The position numbers and the translations under genes are program-made. Below, piece by piece: positions 1 to 11,325 of a stretch of DNA of 64,000 bases. The notes beneath the pieces were generated by a model that saw only the letters and a list, made by a program, of their open reading frames with translations, did not search any database and was not told the DNA's origin. The DNA is from Cloeon dipterum (Eukaryota > Arthropoda > Insecta > Ephemeroptera > Baetidae): positions 27,266,335 to 27,330,334 of the forward strand of contig NC_088788.1 of assembly GCF_949628265.1 (NCBI RefSeq), given 5' to 3'. Numbering within the stretch: position 1 is the stretch's first letter; each line of letters begins with the position of its first letter.

Positions 1-15
1 AAAATGTTTTTTCAG

Positions 16-795
16 GGATCATGCTGGAGGCAATGTTGACCTGGTCAAGAGCGCTGCTGGGAAACTGAAGGTTGTCGGAGGCGACGATCGGATTGGCGCA
101 TTGAACCAAAAGGTTTCTCACGGAGACAGTTTCAATATAGGCTCGCTCAAGGTCAAGTGTCTCTTTACCCCTTGCCACACCTCAGGGCACATATGCTACT
201 TTGTCGAGAGCCCCCAAAGTGAAGACCCTCCATGCGTATTTACAGGTTCATTGTTAGAAAACGTGCTCGTCGACGATATCTAATTAACATGATTTTATTA
301 CCAGGAGACACCTTGTTCATTGCTGGGTGCGGCCGCTTCTTCGAAGGAACTCCTGTGCAAATGCACAAGGCCCTGATTGAAGTGCTAGGACAGCTGCCAG
401 ACCAAACTGTAAATTTATATTTCATCTGCACAGTAAATTTCACAACACAATTTTAATGTAGGAGGTTTTTTGTGGGCATGAGTATACCCAGCAAAATTTG
501 AAGTTTGCGGCACATGTTGAACCTCAGAATGAAGACATCAAACAGAAAATTTCTTGGGCAGACGCAACCCGAGCCAAAAATGAGGCTACAGTTCCCTCAA
601 CAATTGGTTGGTGATTTTTCTCAGAGGGTTAATGTTATTTATGAATGATCTAAACTCATTTCAGGGGAGGAAAAGAAAATAAATCCATTCATGAGGGTGA
701 ACGTGGCAAGTGTGCAGCAACATGTTGAGCAAGCAGATGAAATTTCAACCATGGGCGCTATCAGGATTGAAAAGGACAATTTCAAGACTAAATAA
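16..795 (+). CDS. HAGH: Glyoxalase II (hydroxyacylglutathione hydrolase), 3' part
   Basis: The gene runs in from outside the window; only the C-terminal 202 codons are present. Exons are 16-245, 305-408, 462-606 and 665-795, with introns of 53 to 59 bases and GT-AG ends. The enzyme hydrolyses S-lactoylglutathione to lactate and glutathione, the second step of methylglyoxal detoxification, in the cytosol or mitochondria. Visible family marks: DHAGGN, the end of the THxHxDH metal motif, at the very start; PCHTSGH with a metal-binding His; [15 protein letters not shown] with the bridging Asp; CGHEYT with the last metal His; and a C-terminal [17 protein letters not shown] glutathione-binding segment. 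The key residues that can be seen are intact. The first metal-binding His residues and the start lie off the left edge. Identification is firm. Confidence 0.95.
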
Positions 796-878
796 TTGTT
801 AACCTTCAATTTCTTTTGTTTTGATGTGAAGGTTTGTTTAAATATCCGATTTGGTATGGGACAAATTGACTTCCACAC

Positions 879-884
879 AATAAA
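879..884 (+). terminator. Poly(A) signal for HAGH
   Basis: AATAAA lies 84 bases after the HAGH stop. The next gene, on the other strand, stops at 1071, and a reverse-strand AATAAA (909-914) lies just beyond. The two 3' UTRs are therefore tail to tail and may abut or overlap. Confidence 0.6.
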
Positions 885-1070
885 AATATGGTTTTAAAAA
901 TTTAAAAATTTATTCAATATTTCCTATTTTATAGATGCTAACCATAAGTTGTACTTACAGAACAAAACACGTTAGTGAACTAGTCATTGTCCAACCAACA
1001 AATTCACAATACACGTGTGGGTATGAATCAAATGATGCGTGGGTAGTGATGTTATCACTTGTTATGCACA

Positions 1071-2382
1071 TCAGGGGAGGTCAAAGAGCTCTGATGGCAA
1101 CGACCCCATCAGTCCTTTTTGCCGATCATAGATTTCCAGTTCTAGACTGTACTGCTGCTTCTCTAGCTCATACTTGTCATAGTAAACCTGTAACATTAAT
1201 AATGTAAAGTAAAATATACCAACTACTTAACAACATGTCACCTTTTTATCCTCCTGGTTCATAGTTTTCCACTGGTTGCAAAGGACTCTATTCAGTTCTG
1301 TTTTATTTAGGTCTGGTGATTCTCTCATAAGTTCAGTGGTACGGAGACGTTGTTCTTTGCAAAACTGCAGGAAAGGATTTGCCGGTTTTTTGGGCGCGTT
1401 AGGATCTTTTTCAACTTTAGGTTTCTTTGGCTTTGGACCATCTTTAGCAGCTGCCTTACTTTTGCCACCTTTTTCAGACGACTGTCTCCTATTTTGAGCC
1501 TGAAAAAAAACTGTTAACACCACAACAAGTTAAAATTAAATTAATTACTTTGGTAGCAGGAACTTGAGACTGGATTGGTGGCCTGATTAGTGACTGAGGT
1601 TTTCCTCCAGTTGAAGCTTTAGAATTATTTTGCACAGGTCGGTTCGCAGCCTGAAAATTTTATATTAATAAATAATTTATACCATCCAAGAAAATGGCAA
1701 AAATAGCTACTTTGGCTGGTATTGCAGATTTCGGTTTCCCTCCTTGCGCTTTTGTCACTGCTTGAGACTTGCCAGGAGCTCGAGATGAAGATGCAACTGG
1801 TTGTTTTAAAGGAGCCTGTTTGCTTGTCGAGGCCTGCGGCTTCACAAGGTTGATTCTCAATTTCTGGATCTTCTGTGGCGGCGATGGTGCTCTTGGCAGG
1901 GTATGCTGAGCAGTGGGTAGCATTGCTTCCAATGCATCAGCATTCCTTTCGGCATAAGGTGCACGCCACTCATCCCGATGCAAATCTAGTCTCTTCTTTA
2001 TAATCCTAAAAAATTTAGATAAAACAGTGAGCTCTTTTATATAAATATGTATTTATTTTTTACTTTTTGTCGTGGCGAGTCTCTTTGTTTAGTTGCTCGA
2101 TCTTATAAATTCTGTAGGCTATGCGGTGATTGTCCTGAAAAAATATCAAACTTTTTCATACACATGATTCTGTTTTCATTCAATTTGGTATGGAATTCTA
2201 TTGCGCTCTGTGAGTCACTTTCATCGCCAAATTTCCTTCGACATACATACCTGTTCAATTTCGCGGCACCTTCCCAGCAACAACTCGTACTTTTTCTTAT
2301 AAATTTCGTCCTGAACATCGCCCATAACTTTATCTACAGCAGCATCACTCATGTGAAATTGATTTTTTGTATCAGAAGCCAT
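1071..2382 (-). CDS. INO80-type subunit: TFPT-like coiled coil plus HMG box
   Basis: Six exons on the minus strand, read 2382-2251, 2134-2064, 2005-1711, 1650-1549, 1499-1242 and 1187-1071, give 324 residues in one frame with GT-AG introns. Residues about 27-85 form a basic coiled coil with the pattern KKKYELLLGRCREIEQ followed by IYKIEQLN and KKRLDLHRDEWRA. This resembles human TFPT (INO80 subunit F). Residues about 95-200 are low-complexity, rich in Pro, Lys, Ser and Gln. Residues about 228-300 are an HMG box: DPNAPKKPANPFLQF, then NRVLCNQWKTM and VYYDKYELEKQQY. Yeast INO80 contains Nhp10, a small protein with a coiled coil and an HMG box, so a role in INO80 chromatin remodelling is inferred. 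The HMG box and coiled coil are seen directly; the complex membership is not. A broken copy lies at 4.4-5.3 kb. Confidence 0.85.
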
Positions 2383-3063
2383 GTGGACAAGCGATTACAT
2401 ACACGGGAACGGCGAAAGTTCCGTCTCGTGGTTGTTTTTGTCCGAGTCCCCTCTCGGTGACTCTTCTCGTGACGTAATGTAAACAAACGGCTCACAATCA
2501 GCTGCTAACGAAAGGCGCGGCTCACCAATGGGAGTGCGGGAAGTGTTTGAACGAAGAAAATTCCGAACCTGGACTCAGGACTTTTAGACTCGTCAGTGAA
2601 AAGGTGAGTTCAATTTACACCTCAGGGTCGGTCAGGGTTCAATATCCTCTCGATACAATCGTTCGTGGAAGGCGGAACGCGTTCAGAACGTGCGGAACGG
2701 CGACTGCGGTGGCGCGCAGGAGTTGCGCAGGTCCGGAGGCTGCGGAATCGACCTTAAAAATCGCAGCAACCCGAGCTGGAGTGCAGTTGAGTTGAGCACA
2801 GGGAAGGCAGGCTTCGGCCAGAATATGCGGTGGTTTTTGCCTATTTTCAGTCTTTATTAATTGGCCTGTTGAGTTCGCTCGGTGCGATCTGGCCGTGCTG
2901 TGATAAATCTGAGAACCCCTCATTTTATTCTCGGCACTGCCTGCTTTTGCTCGTGATTTCTACTGCAGCCCCAGGAGAGACAGACCAAAAAGTAAACAAA
3001 AAAGCAGTACCAAAACATGCTTGACCTGGCGAACGAGTCGAAAGAGACCAGTCGGGACCAAAT

Positions 3064-6000
3064 ATGCGAGAGCACCTGATTGAGGTGAGTGTTATAGAAT
3101 TTTGCACATACTGTTAATTATTTAAACCCGATTTTGACAATTCCTTTCTAAATATAATTATATAATATATTATTTCAAAAAGCTTTCAATACGCAAAGTT
3201 GTTAATTTCTGCTGTTAAAAAATTAGCTTGGGAGGGCCCAAAGGGTTGAAATTAATTTATTTAATCTCAGAACTATGTGACACTTTAATGAAATTGAAAG
3301 TTTAGTATTGTATTTTATGGTAATAATGATCTGCAGTATCTTCGTGCTTTTTTATATTTGATTTACAATCCTCTCTGTATAGTAATAACATATTCAGATG
3401 AAAATATAAGTATAATTTTTTTATTCAAGACTAAAAATATAATCTTATTAAATTATTTGATGTGAAAATGAAAGGACCGAATAGCTTTTTTCATTTCGCT
3501 CTCTTGCACTGGATGCTTATAATTGCGAAAGTATAATTCATTAACCCCTTTATTCGCTCTCCCTTTGTTTGTTGTAAAAAGTTTTGTCGCCTCCTTGTGC
3601 TCAACTTGCTTGTGTAAGCATCAAGTAATCTCATTATATGTACCGCTTATCTCCAGACCAACGCACGCTCCTCACACTCGCTCTCATGTTGCAATAATTA
3701 TTAAACGCATTAGCGCGACAATGCAGAATACACTCGATCGTGATTGTACACATCTGCTCGTTACTCATTTCCCACTTCCTGCAAAAATGCAACTCAATTT
3801 TGTGCTCTCTGAAGATGGAAACGATAACTGAAGTGTTTAGTAACCGAAACGCTATCATATTTGAGGAAGTCTGGGTTCGTATTCCACCTTTGAGGGCTTG
3901 CTGGCCTTGAGGGATAAGGTCAGTTTATAATGACGCAGTGGAAGTGGGTTCAAATTTGAAACTCCGTCGTCTCCTACAGTGGGATTAAAATTTATTAGCT
4001 GCTATTATTTTTACAACATAAAAACTTGGTGATTGTGATTTTTGCTCACCTTTGCGCAACCATTTTGTTTACGAAATTCCTTGAATTATATCTGTGGTGT
4101 TTTAGAAGTGTGAAGCTATAGTTTAGAGGAGCTGCTAAAGCGCATGAATGCTCGTTATATAACAAAACAAATATTTGAAAATCATTTATTTTAATGTCAC
4201 TTCCCTCTTCATTCAACATAATTTAAATTCGCACTTTCTGTAGGGAAAGGAGCGTATATATATTTCAGTTTCAAAGTAATCTTTTGTAAGGTTCGGCAGG
4301 GAAACTCTGCTCCATACATAGCCAAATCGAGAAAAATAATCAGACAATAATATTTTAATCACGCCTTCAACCATTTCACATTTGGTTTGCTTATTTTTAA
4401 ACTTACTTGGAGCTCATACTAGTCAAAGAGAGCCTGTTACATTAACAATGAAAAGAAGCTATTCCAACTAAACAATTTATCACCTTTTTATTCTCCTGGT
4501 TCTTAGTTTTCCATTGACTGCAAAGGACTATTCACTTTTGTTTTATTTAGGTCATAAGTTCTGTGGTACTGTGTTTTCCCCAAAACTGCAGGAAAGGATT
4601 TGCCGGGTTTTTGGGAGCGTTAGGATCGTTTTCAACTTTAGGTTTCTTTTGCTTTGGACCATCATTAGCAGCCGCCTTATTTTTGCTACCTTTTTCGGAC
4701 GACTGTCTCATATTATGTGCCTGAAAAAAAACTGTTAACACCACAACAAAAGTTAAAATTAAAAAAATCTCTTTGGTAACAGGAACTTGCGATTGGATTG
4801 GTGGCCTAATTAGTGACTGAGGTTTTCCTCCAGTTGAAGCTTTAAAATCATTTTGCACAGGTCGGTTGGCATTGCAGATTTCGGTTTCCCTCCTTGCGCT
4901 TTTGTCGCTGCTTGAGACTTGTCAGGAGCTCGAGAGGACGATTCAACTGTCTGTTTTAAAGGAGGTTTGCTTCTCGAGGCCTGTGGCTTAGCAAGGTTGA
5001 TTTTCAACTTCTGGATCTTCTGTGGCAGGGATGGTGCTCTCGGCAAGGCATGCTAGATAAAATAATCGCTCTTCTTTAAATTTCGAAATTTAGTCATCAT
5101 CGTGTTATTTTTTACAGCTTTTAGCTTATATCGCTTTTCGTTGCGTTTTAGTTACTGACTTTTGACAAGATCTAATCGTTTCTTGAAATACGGAAGACTC
5201 CCAGTGGTGTACTGCAAACTCTTTATTGATCTCTTTTTGCCATCACTCATAAAGATAAAAATATTCACAAATGCATGACATTTTTGAGGACAATGGAAGC
5301 TCATTTTCTTAAAAGGTGGTAAATCCAATGTGATTTAAAATAAATGGGTCAAGATTGTGGACTGACTACGGGGGCCGACCCGCGCGCGCTTATTTTCAAC
5401 CATTTCTATTCAGATTGCAAAGCTCTTTTCGCGATGGAAAGATAAGATATCGGTCAATGTCAATGACTGCTCTTTGAAAGAAAATGAGAAGGTCCCGGTC
5501 GGATTTTCAATGCCGTGTGGCCGAGAGTGAGACGGTTTTGCACACTCGTTCGCTCGTCGTCACCAGTTCACGGTTCTAAATGCGCTTCAGATCCTTGAGA
5601 CACGGTTCAACTGTTTGCGACCACCTAAAGCCGCATCAACACGTGCGCGCAGATATCGTAAAATGGAAAAACGATCACTGATTGCTGCTCGCACCTTCGG
5701 GGAGATATTTCAAGAGATTGAATGCCTTACGAGCCAGTTGCGTGTCGCCATACGAGATAGTGGACATATAAACCACTCAATGCTGCATTTCGGTTGTTTA
5801 TCTGGAGAGGCTTTTTGTTTCGCACATCAATTTAAAATGATATAAATAGATCTGAGGCTTTTAGCGTTTCCTAGCACGTGTTAATTTATATAGTGATCAA
5901 TTTTTTTAAATTAATTATTCAATAAAACTGACCTTAAAAACTATTTCTCTCTTTACAGTCATATGCGGTCTTTTAAAACGATCCGGTTGCTCCAGCAAGT

Positions 6001-6951
6001 AATTATTTTATATAATATATGTACAATCACTAATTATGCTTTTAAAGTCATTTTAGAGATTCAACGAAAATATCGCATTAATTTCAATCTCATTCTTTTT
6101 ATATATATTTTTTGGTAACCATAATATATTATATAGTCTAACAAGAAAAAGAATGTCAAAAATTACTATTTCTACACCAAATTTTTTTAGTTTATGATGC
6201 CAGCAAATTAAAAACACGTTGACTGTCAAAGATACTTGTTCTCGAAGACTGGTCGCAGCATTTTTTTCTACCATCTTGAATGTGCGTCTCTTCTCTGATT
6301 ACCAAATCCAAAGTCACCTGTCCGCAGAATCCACTAGCAAAAATTAATGCCGCAAGCTGTGGTCACAATGAGATCTTACTGCGTTCGTTCGTTCGCTTAT
6401 TATTTGTATACGCACGCGGTTGCGAAACTCCACAGACGAAGCAACGCGCACATATATGAATTAATAGTGCGGCGATAAAATGCTCGAACCGCCTGTGTTT
6501 ATCTCTGACACGTATAGTTCGAAGCGAGCATTACAATATGTAGTATATGTACACTACTTCTTATTCACACGCTTGTTGTTCAAAATTGTCTTCGCTCTGC
6601 GCTGGAAATTTCTATCTGTGTAAAAATAGTTTTTCTCTCTAAAAGTTTTTAGCGTGTAAATATTATGAATTAAGAAATATTGGCAAATTTCATGCTTGAA
6701 AAAGGGTTCCCATTTTTACAACTTGACCATTGAGTAATAACTTTATCATGGCTCTTTAGAGATTATTCAGATTGATCGACGATTCAGCTTATAGATTCTC
6801 CGTTATATAACTTTTTGATGCTGATTAAGAAGGCATGCCACTATTCAGGCAGACAACCTCATGACCGCTGTCGGAGCCTTGGACTCCGCTCTGATCCATG
6901 AATTTCGCAAATTTCACAGACAGCGGGGAGAAAGCTCGTTGGAGGCTGCGA
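3064..6951 (+). CDS. Candidate 5' coding exons of an unidentified + strand gene
   Basis: Two short pieces look like coding exons. The first is 3064-3084: an ATG and seven codons (MREHLIE) ending in a strong GAG|GTGAGT donor. The second is 6849-6951: it follows a CAG acceptor, stays open for 34 codons (containing ALDSALIHEFRKFHRQRG) and ends in GA|GTAAGT. The reading phases agree, and the second exon is GC-richer than its surroundings. A possible non-coding leader ends at the AAG|GTGAGT donor near 2604, just upstream of and divergent from the INO80-like gene. An upstream ATG at 3018 opens a 20-codon frame that overlaps the proposed start. I do not recognise the protein and cannot find the following exons; it might even belong to the transporter gene at 23 kb. 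Confidence 0.35.
4404..5260 (-). pseudogene. Broken, intron-bearing duplicate of the INO80-like gene
   Basis: This stretch repeats exons 3 to 5 and the start of exon 6 of the gene at 1071-2382, in the same orientation and about 3.2 kb away. The intron between the APTK-like and AQNRRQ-like parts is still present, so it is a DNA-level duplication, not a retrocopy. Damage: intron 3 and its flanks are deleted, so exons 3 and 4 run together near 4868; about 13 bases plus other short pieces are missing from the HMG box, which shifts frame and gives a stop near 4547; only the beginning of exon 6 is recognisable (4404-4440). A further patch at about 5165-5260 resembles the KKRLDL segment and the MSD start region. 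No intact product can be read. Confidence 0.8.
5261..6848. other. Non-coding stretch, no gene seen
   Basis: AT-rich DNA with a GC-richer patch around 5350-5760. The longest open frames here look random and have no splice context. It would be intronic if the candidate exons at 3064 and 6849 belong to one gene. Confidence 0.5.
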
Positions 6952-7156
6952 GTAAGTGTTTCCTTGTCTTGAATTAAAGATTGGCACCGGCACTCGTGGC
7001 AGAATTCATAATCAGCGTTAGCTCTTGTCGCGAGTAAGATGAAGTTTTATTAGGGCAAAGTGCTGCTATTCATGCGATAAAGAAGGGATCAAATTTACCA
7101 AACAGGATCTTTTGTCCGTTTTCACGTGAAATTTCCAAGGCAGGTTCCCTCCCCTA

Positions 7157-7302
7157 TTTTTTTTGCTCTTTTTATCCCTGTCCGAAGACCGGAGGACCGG
7201 GAAGGGCGCGCACTGCACTAGCACGAATGCTGAAACCCGGGTCCCAATAACACCGCGAGCGGATAACATGGGCGCATCAGGCCGCACAGGGACCCAGCCC
7301 AC
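7157..7302 (-). repeat. Short dispersed repeat, copy 1
   Basis: About 140 bases here are the reverse complement of 10508-10641 with scattered substitutions and a small insertion near 7188. Read on the minus strand it starts at GGCTGGGTCCCTG and ends in an A-rich tail after GGGATAAAAAGAGC. A body with an A-rich tail suggests a SINE or other retroposed RNA. I see no convincing Pol III A and B boxes and no clear target-site duplication. Confidence 0.6.
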
Positions 7303-7839
7303 TCAATTTTATTGTTGGAGAGCAAAATTGTGTTTAAAGTTGATGTAATGAGCTTTAATACAGTAAAAATAAAATCTAAAGTAATCTAAAGCATCTAAAG
7401 TAATGAGAAGTGTAAAAGCCCAGAATTTATTTGTTATATCAAATAATATTATTTCACTGTATGGAATGTAATCGAAACTATTTTTGCCTTCTCAAAATGT
7501 TTTTGTATAGGATTTTCAGTTCTCGCCTGTGACGCCCCCTTGGTTTCATAAGTCAAGCATAGAGGAGTGTCAAAAGTAAATTTTGAACGCCATTAGTTTC
7601 GCGTGAATTCACTTAAACTGATCAATTTGTTCTTGCTTGTTTTGGTTCAGGGACAAACTTCACGTGACATTTTAATTTGGCAATTTATAAGAAGTGACGG
7701 CAAATTAACACGCGGCTTTGGGCTGAGGGGATTCGCAGGGTGATTGACTGCTCGCTTGGAGGTCAACACTGAAATTGAACTCGGTCGGCAGCGCAATCGG
7801 TCTGCTCGGAGCGAGAAGGCAATAGTTCTCCTACCAATT

Positions 7840-8020
7840 CCAGTAAAGTAAATGTCTGTTCTGAGGCGCAGTGTGGCTGCGTCTCTTGCGTTTCTCATTA
7901 GTTGTGCGGAATAGAGATGAGACAGTGCCCGCGACAGGATTTTCTGTCGTATTGGACAGGACCAAACATTAATTAATAGCTGTCTCGTGTCTGTGCATGC
8001 CGGTGTTACATTATGACTGG
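7840..8020 (+). other. Candidate first coding exon of the transporter gene
   Basis: A GC-richer patch ends in ATGACTGG followed by a strong GTAAGTAAA donor at 8021. The ATG at 8013 would contribute M-T and two bases. These fit the phase of the acceptor at 23170, whose first base must complete a codon, giving M-T-G-A-V-P-L. The implied intron is about 15 kb. The phase match alone has about a one in three chance of being accidental, so this is only a candidate. Confidence 0.3.
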
Positions 8021-11000
8021 GTAAGTAAAGTTTTTAGTTTTATAGACTGTTGGTAAGTTTCAAAAAGATGGTTTCAGAAACGGCTCAACTTATGTCAGAT
8101 AACTAACGTTTCACCATTTGCTAAAACGTTAACCGATTGATCTGATTTGCAGAGGCGAAAATTTTGCTTTACAAATTCCGTTCTTTTCCTACGGAAATAG
8201 TTCAGACGTAGACGGACACAAAAGAGAAGCAAAAAACACGTCTTGGGCAAGAACTGCTAATAGCACACATAAAATTGGCTTTTACCAATTTTACTTAGGC
8301 CACCAAGTCTTGATTTTCCTAATCTTTTGGGAAGAGAGCATCATAGTTTCATAATCTTGGGTGCGCATTTTTTACACCCATTCTTTTTCTAACACCTGCA
8401 CATTACAAAAAGCGAAATCGACGATCCGTATTTCGTCAGAGGCTTGTTCAGAACAATGGTTCGTGCAAGAACAGATTTAAAGTATAATATACATGAAAAG
8501 TCGCTCGCCGCAAGGAGTGTTGCGGCGCATACTCCTGTCAAGAGCAACTACTTTTGTTGTGCTAACTGAGCATTTGAGTGCCTCTCGTTCTTGAATAAGC
8601 GGCAGGCAGGCTGGTGGAAGAGACCTGAAAAATTTCGCCGTCCGATTGAGTGGGCGAGCGAGGGAGGAGTTTGCAAAACTCTCCCAATTCTGCACTGGAG
8701 CGCAGTGTCATGAATGATGTTGCCAGCCTTGAACTAGAAACTGGCCGACCGCCACTCGAAAGTGAAATTATCGATTGCACTCCGAAAACCAGCTTTAGGA
8801 TGTCTCGGTGTCCGCAAGCAATCGGCTCCATTGATATCTCAGCTTGTTAAACGGAATTTTCCATTAACTCAATTGGTGGTTACGCTAATGCACTCGACGG
8901 ATCATGCTAGTTTGTCCCGGGTTGCGAATGCAAACAGAGCGTAGATTAAATGAGATGGTAATTTTTCCACATCCTGTTAACCAAATCTCTTGTGCAAATC
9001 CTGAACTTAGTTCTAGTTGGCACAGGCCGGAAATTGGATGCAAATTTCACTAGCAAGCCCTACCTAGCATTGGAGGCCAAGATTTTTTAAATATCATTAG
9101 GTGCCTGCTAAAACTGGAAAATTTGGCATTCGATTCCATTTAAAATAAAAATTTATATTTTGCATCATAATACGAGTAAGAAGCCACGTGGCTCTTCAAT
9201 CAGGGAAAATATTTTGTCTTGTATATGTTGTGCTGATATCAAAGTAAAAAACACCAGGTAATTTTAACAATAAGATTGCCAGTGACAAAGTGGCCTCGTT
9301 AAAACTGACAAAAGTGTTATAATTAAACAGCATTGTCCGCGCCGCCGTCATTATTCAAATTCAGCGTCACGGCAATTTATCAAAAGAGCCGCCATCCAAA
9401 ATACGGCTTCCGGCGATAGCGGTAAGCAAACTACTACTTTGGTCCGAGTCTGGCAATATTATATTCAGCAGAATCCCGACGCACGGACGTTGCTGGAGGC
9501 TAGAATGATTGATTGCATGGAAAGCCTTATTGTCACCGCGCCAAATTTCGCATCTCTCTTGTCTAGCGGCATAGTGACCAGAACGGCAAGGTAGACAGCG
9601 TTTATTCACAATATCGGGCGCAAGCGCAAGCGTTGGCATCGATTTCGGTCATTCTCGAGGAATTCTCCCAGAGCCCATGTAAACACACTGGCTGGTAAAA
9701 AGCAAAGCCACCCCCAGACTGCTTTTTTTGTAAGAGAAGCAAACACGGCCTTCGAATTTTGGCCTTATTTATTATTTACACGTGGAAATTGAGCAGTAGG
9801 CCCAAAAGTATTTTTAGAAGTTGTTTTTCTTTCGTTTCTTTAAAAACTCGATAACTTTAACAAAGTCACTTTTTAGTTTTTATGTTGTATCAAGGCGACG
9901 GCTTCATGCTCAGACTTAGGTTTTTTTCGTGAGGTTACTTTCCGCCAAATGGACTTCTTTCACATCCGTTGGCGAAACTTTTCTCTCTTCCAATGTCGCC
10001 AAGGTTCTGCGATACAACGGCAAAAAAGTTACGCGAAAAGTTGCCGTGTTGCTGTCGCTGTTTATTCTGTTTGCTGGCAGAAGAAGGACGCTTTGGACTA
10101 ATGTTATTGATCAAGTGGAACACGGGAACGGAGGCATTTTATTCTCTGCCGATCCGCAATAATGAGACACTCGATGAAAAGCTCTTTTGCGATGTTTTGC
10201 TGTCGATTTTATTTCCATCCTGCTTGCTTCCGAGAGTGATTCAGATGGAAAATGTAATAAGGCCTATAGCATTAAATTATTTTTGGAATACTAGAACAAA
10301 AACCAAAACTGACTGAAGGTTTAAACGCAGAGGGCATCATTTTGTTAACAACGACTTCCTCTTCTCTTTGAATTTTATTTAACCAACTAAACACACTCGC
10401 TACTTGCTGGTATGCACCTTTCCAGCATGCGTGATTTGGCTTCACGGGACGAATGTCTAGCGTTTCAATGCAGTCCTCGGTGCGGAGGCAAGTGGCCCTT
10501 CAGTATAGGCTGGGTCCCTGTGCGGCCTGGTGCGTCCATGTTATCCGTTCGCGGTGTTATTGGGACCCCGGTTTCAGCATTCGTGCTAGTGCAGTGCGTG
10601 CCCTTCCCGGTCCTCGGACAGGGATAAAAAGAGCAAAAAAAAAAGATCGACGAAAAATATCATCAACCGTCAGAAATAGCAATGTATGCACTCCGCAAGT
10701 TTTGTCTCGTATAAATTTGTAGTATAAATTCTCGTAGTTAAATTTGCAATTTTCGACTGCATTGAGGTCAAAAGCCTTTTCATTTTTTTAATATTTTCTT
10801 GTTTTCATTCGTAGAAAAACATACAATTGAGTGCGCCACTGAGTCCAAGAGCCAGAAGAAATTGAGACCCTATCATTAGGTTCTGGCGCTGGAAGTTAGC
10901 AATTCGCGCGACTCGTCTCACTCACTCACTCACTCCGCAACACATTCTTTAATCTCATTACGCGGAGAGCACTACTTGCCGGTCTCCCTCGCATTTGCTG

Positions 11001-11325
11001 TGCAAAGCCGCCATAAAAACGGACGGGAATGAATCTGAGTGACTCTTCACATACAGCTGTTGGAGCTCTTTGTAACTTTTTCGCAAATTAATGATAGCCG
11101 GGTGTGCAGCAGCAGGCTCATTTGCCCGTGCTGCCCCAGTTCAAGCTGCTGCCGCTGCTATTAGATTACCCGCTGTACTCCATTTCTCCCGGTGGCGAGG
11201 GGTGCGACCTTTGACCTACACTCTGCGACTGTCGACTCGTGTGTTTGCCCAGTTTTTATAGAGACTGCTGACAAAAAGAACTTTGTGGAAAACAACTCTT
11301 GTTAGCATTATCTATTACAAATCGC
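8021..11325. other. Non-coding stretch
   Basis: Apart from the repeat at 10508-10641 I see no gene. A (CTCA)n-like patch lies near 10915-10935, and GC-richer patches occur at about 8500-8830, 9330-9650 and 10850-11230. These could be regulatory, but there is no direct evidence. Confidence 0.4.
10508..10641 (+). repeat. Short dispersed repeat, copy 2
   Basis: Sense-orientation partner of the copy at 7157-7302, running from GGCTGGGTCCCTG to a run of A after GGGATAAAAAGAGC. The two copies face each other across about 3.2 kb. The open frame through it is a by-product of the repeat. Confidence 0.6.

Noticed and set aside
3860-3980. tRNA or SINE B-box-like words (GGGTTCGTATTCC, GTGGGTTCAAATTTG)
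   Set aside because: No matching A box or cloverleaf at proper spacing.
5615-5845. 76-codon plus-strand frame starting MRPPKAAS
   Set aside because: No ATG of good context, no splice partners and no recognisable motif.
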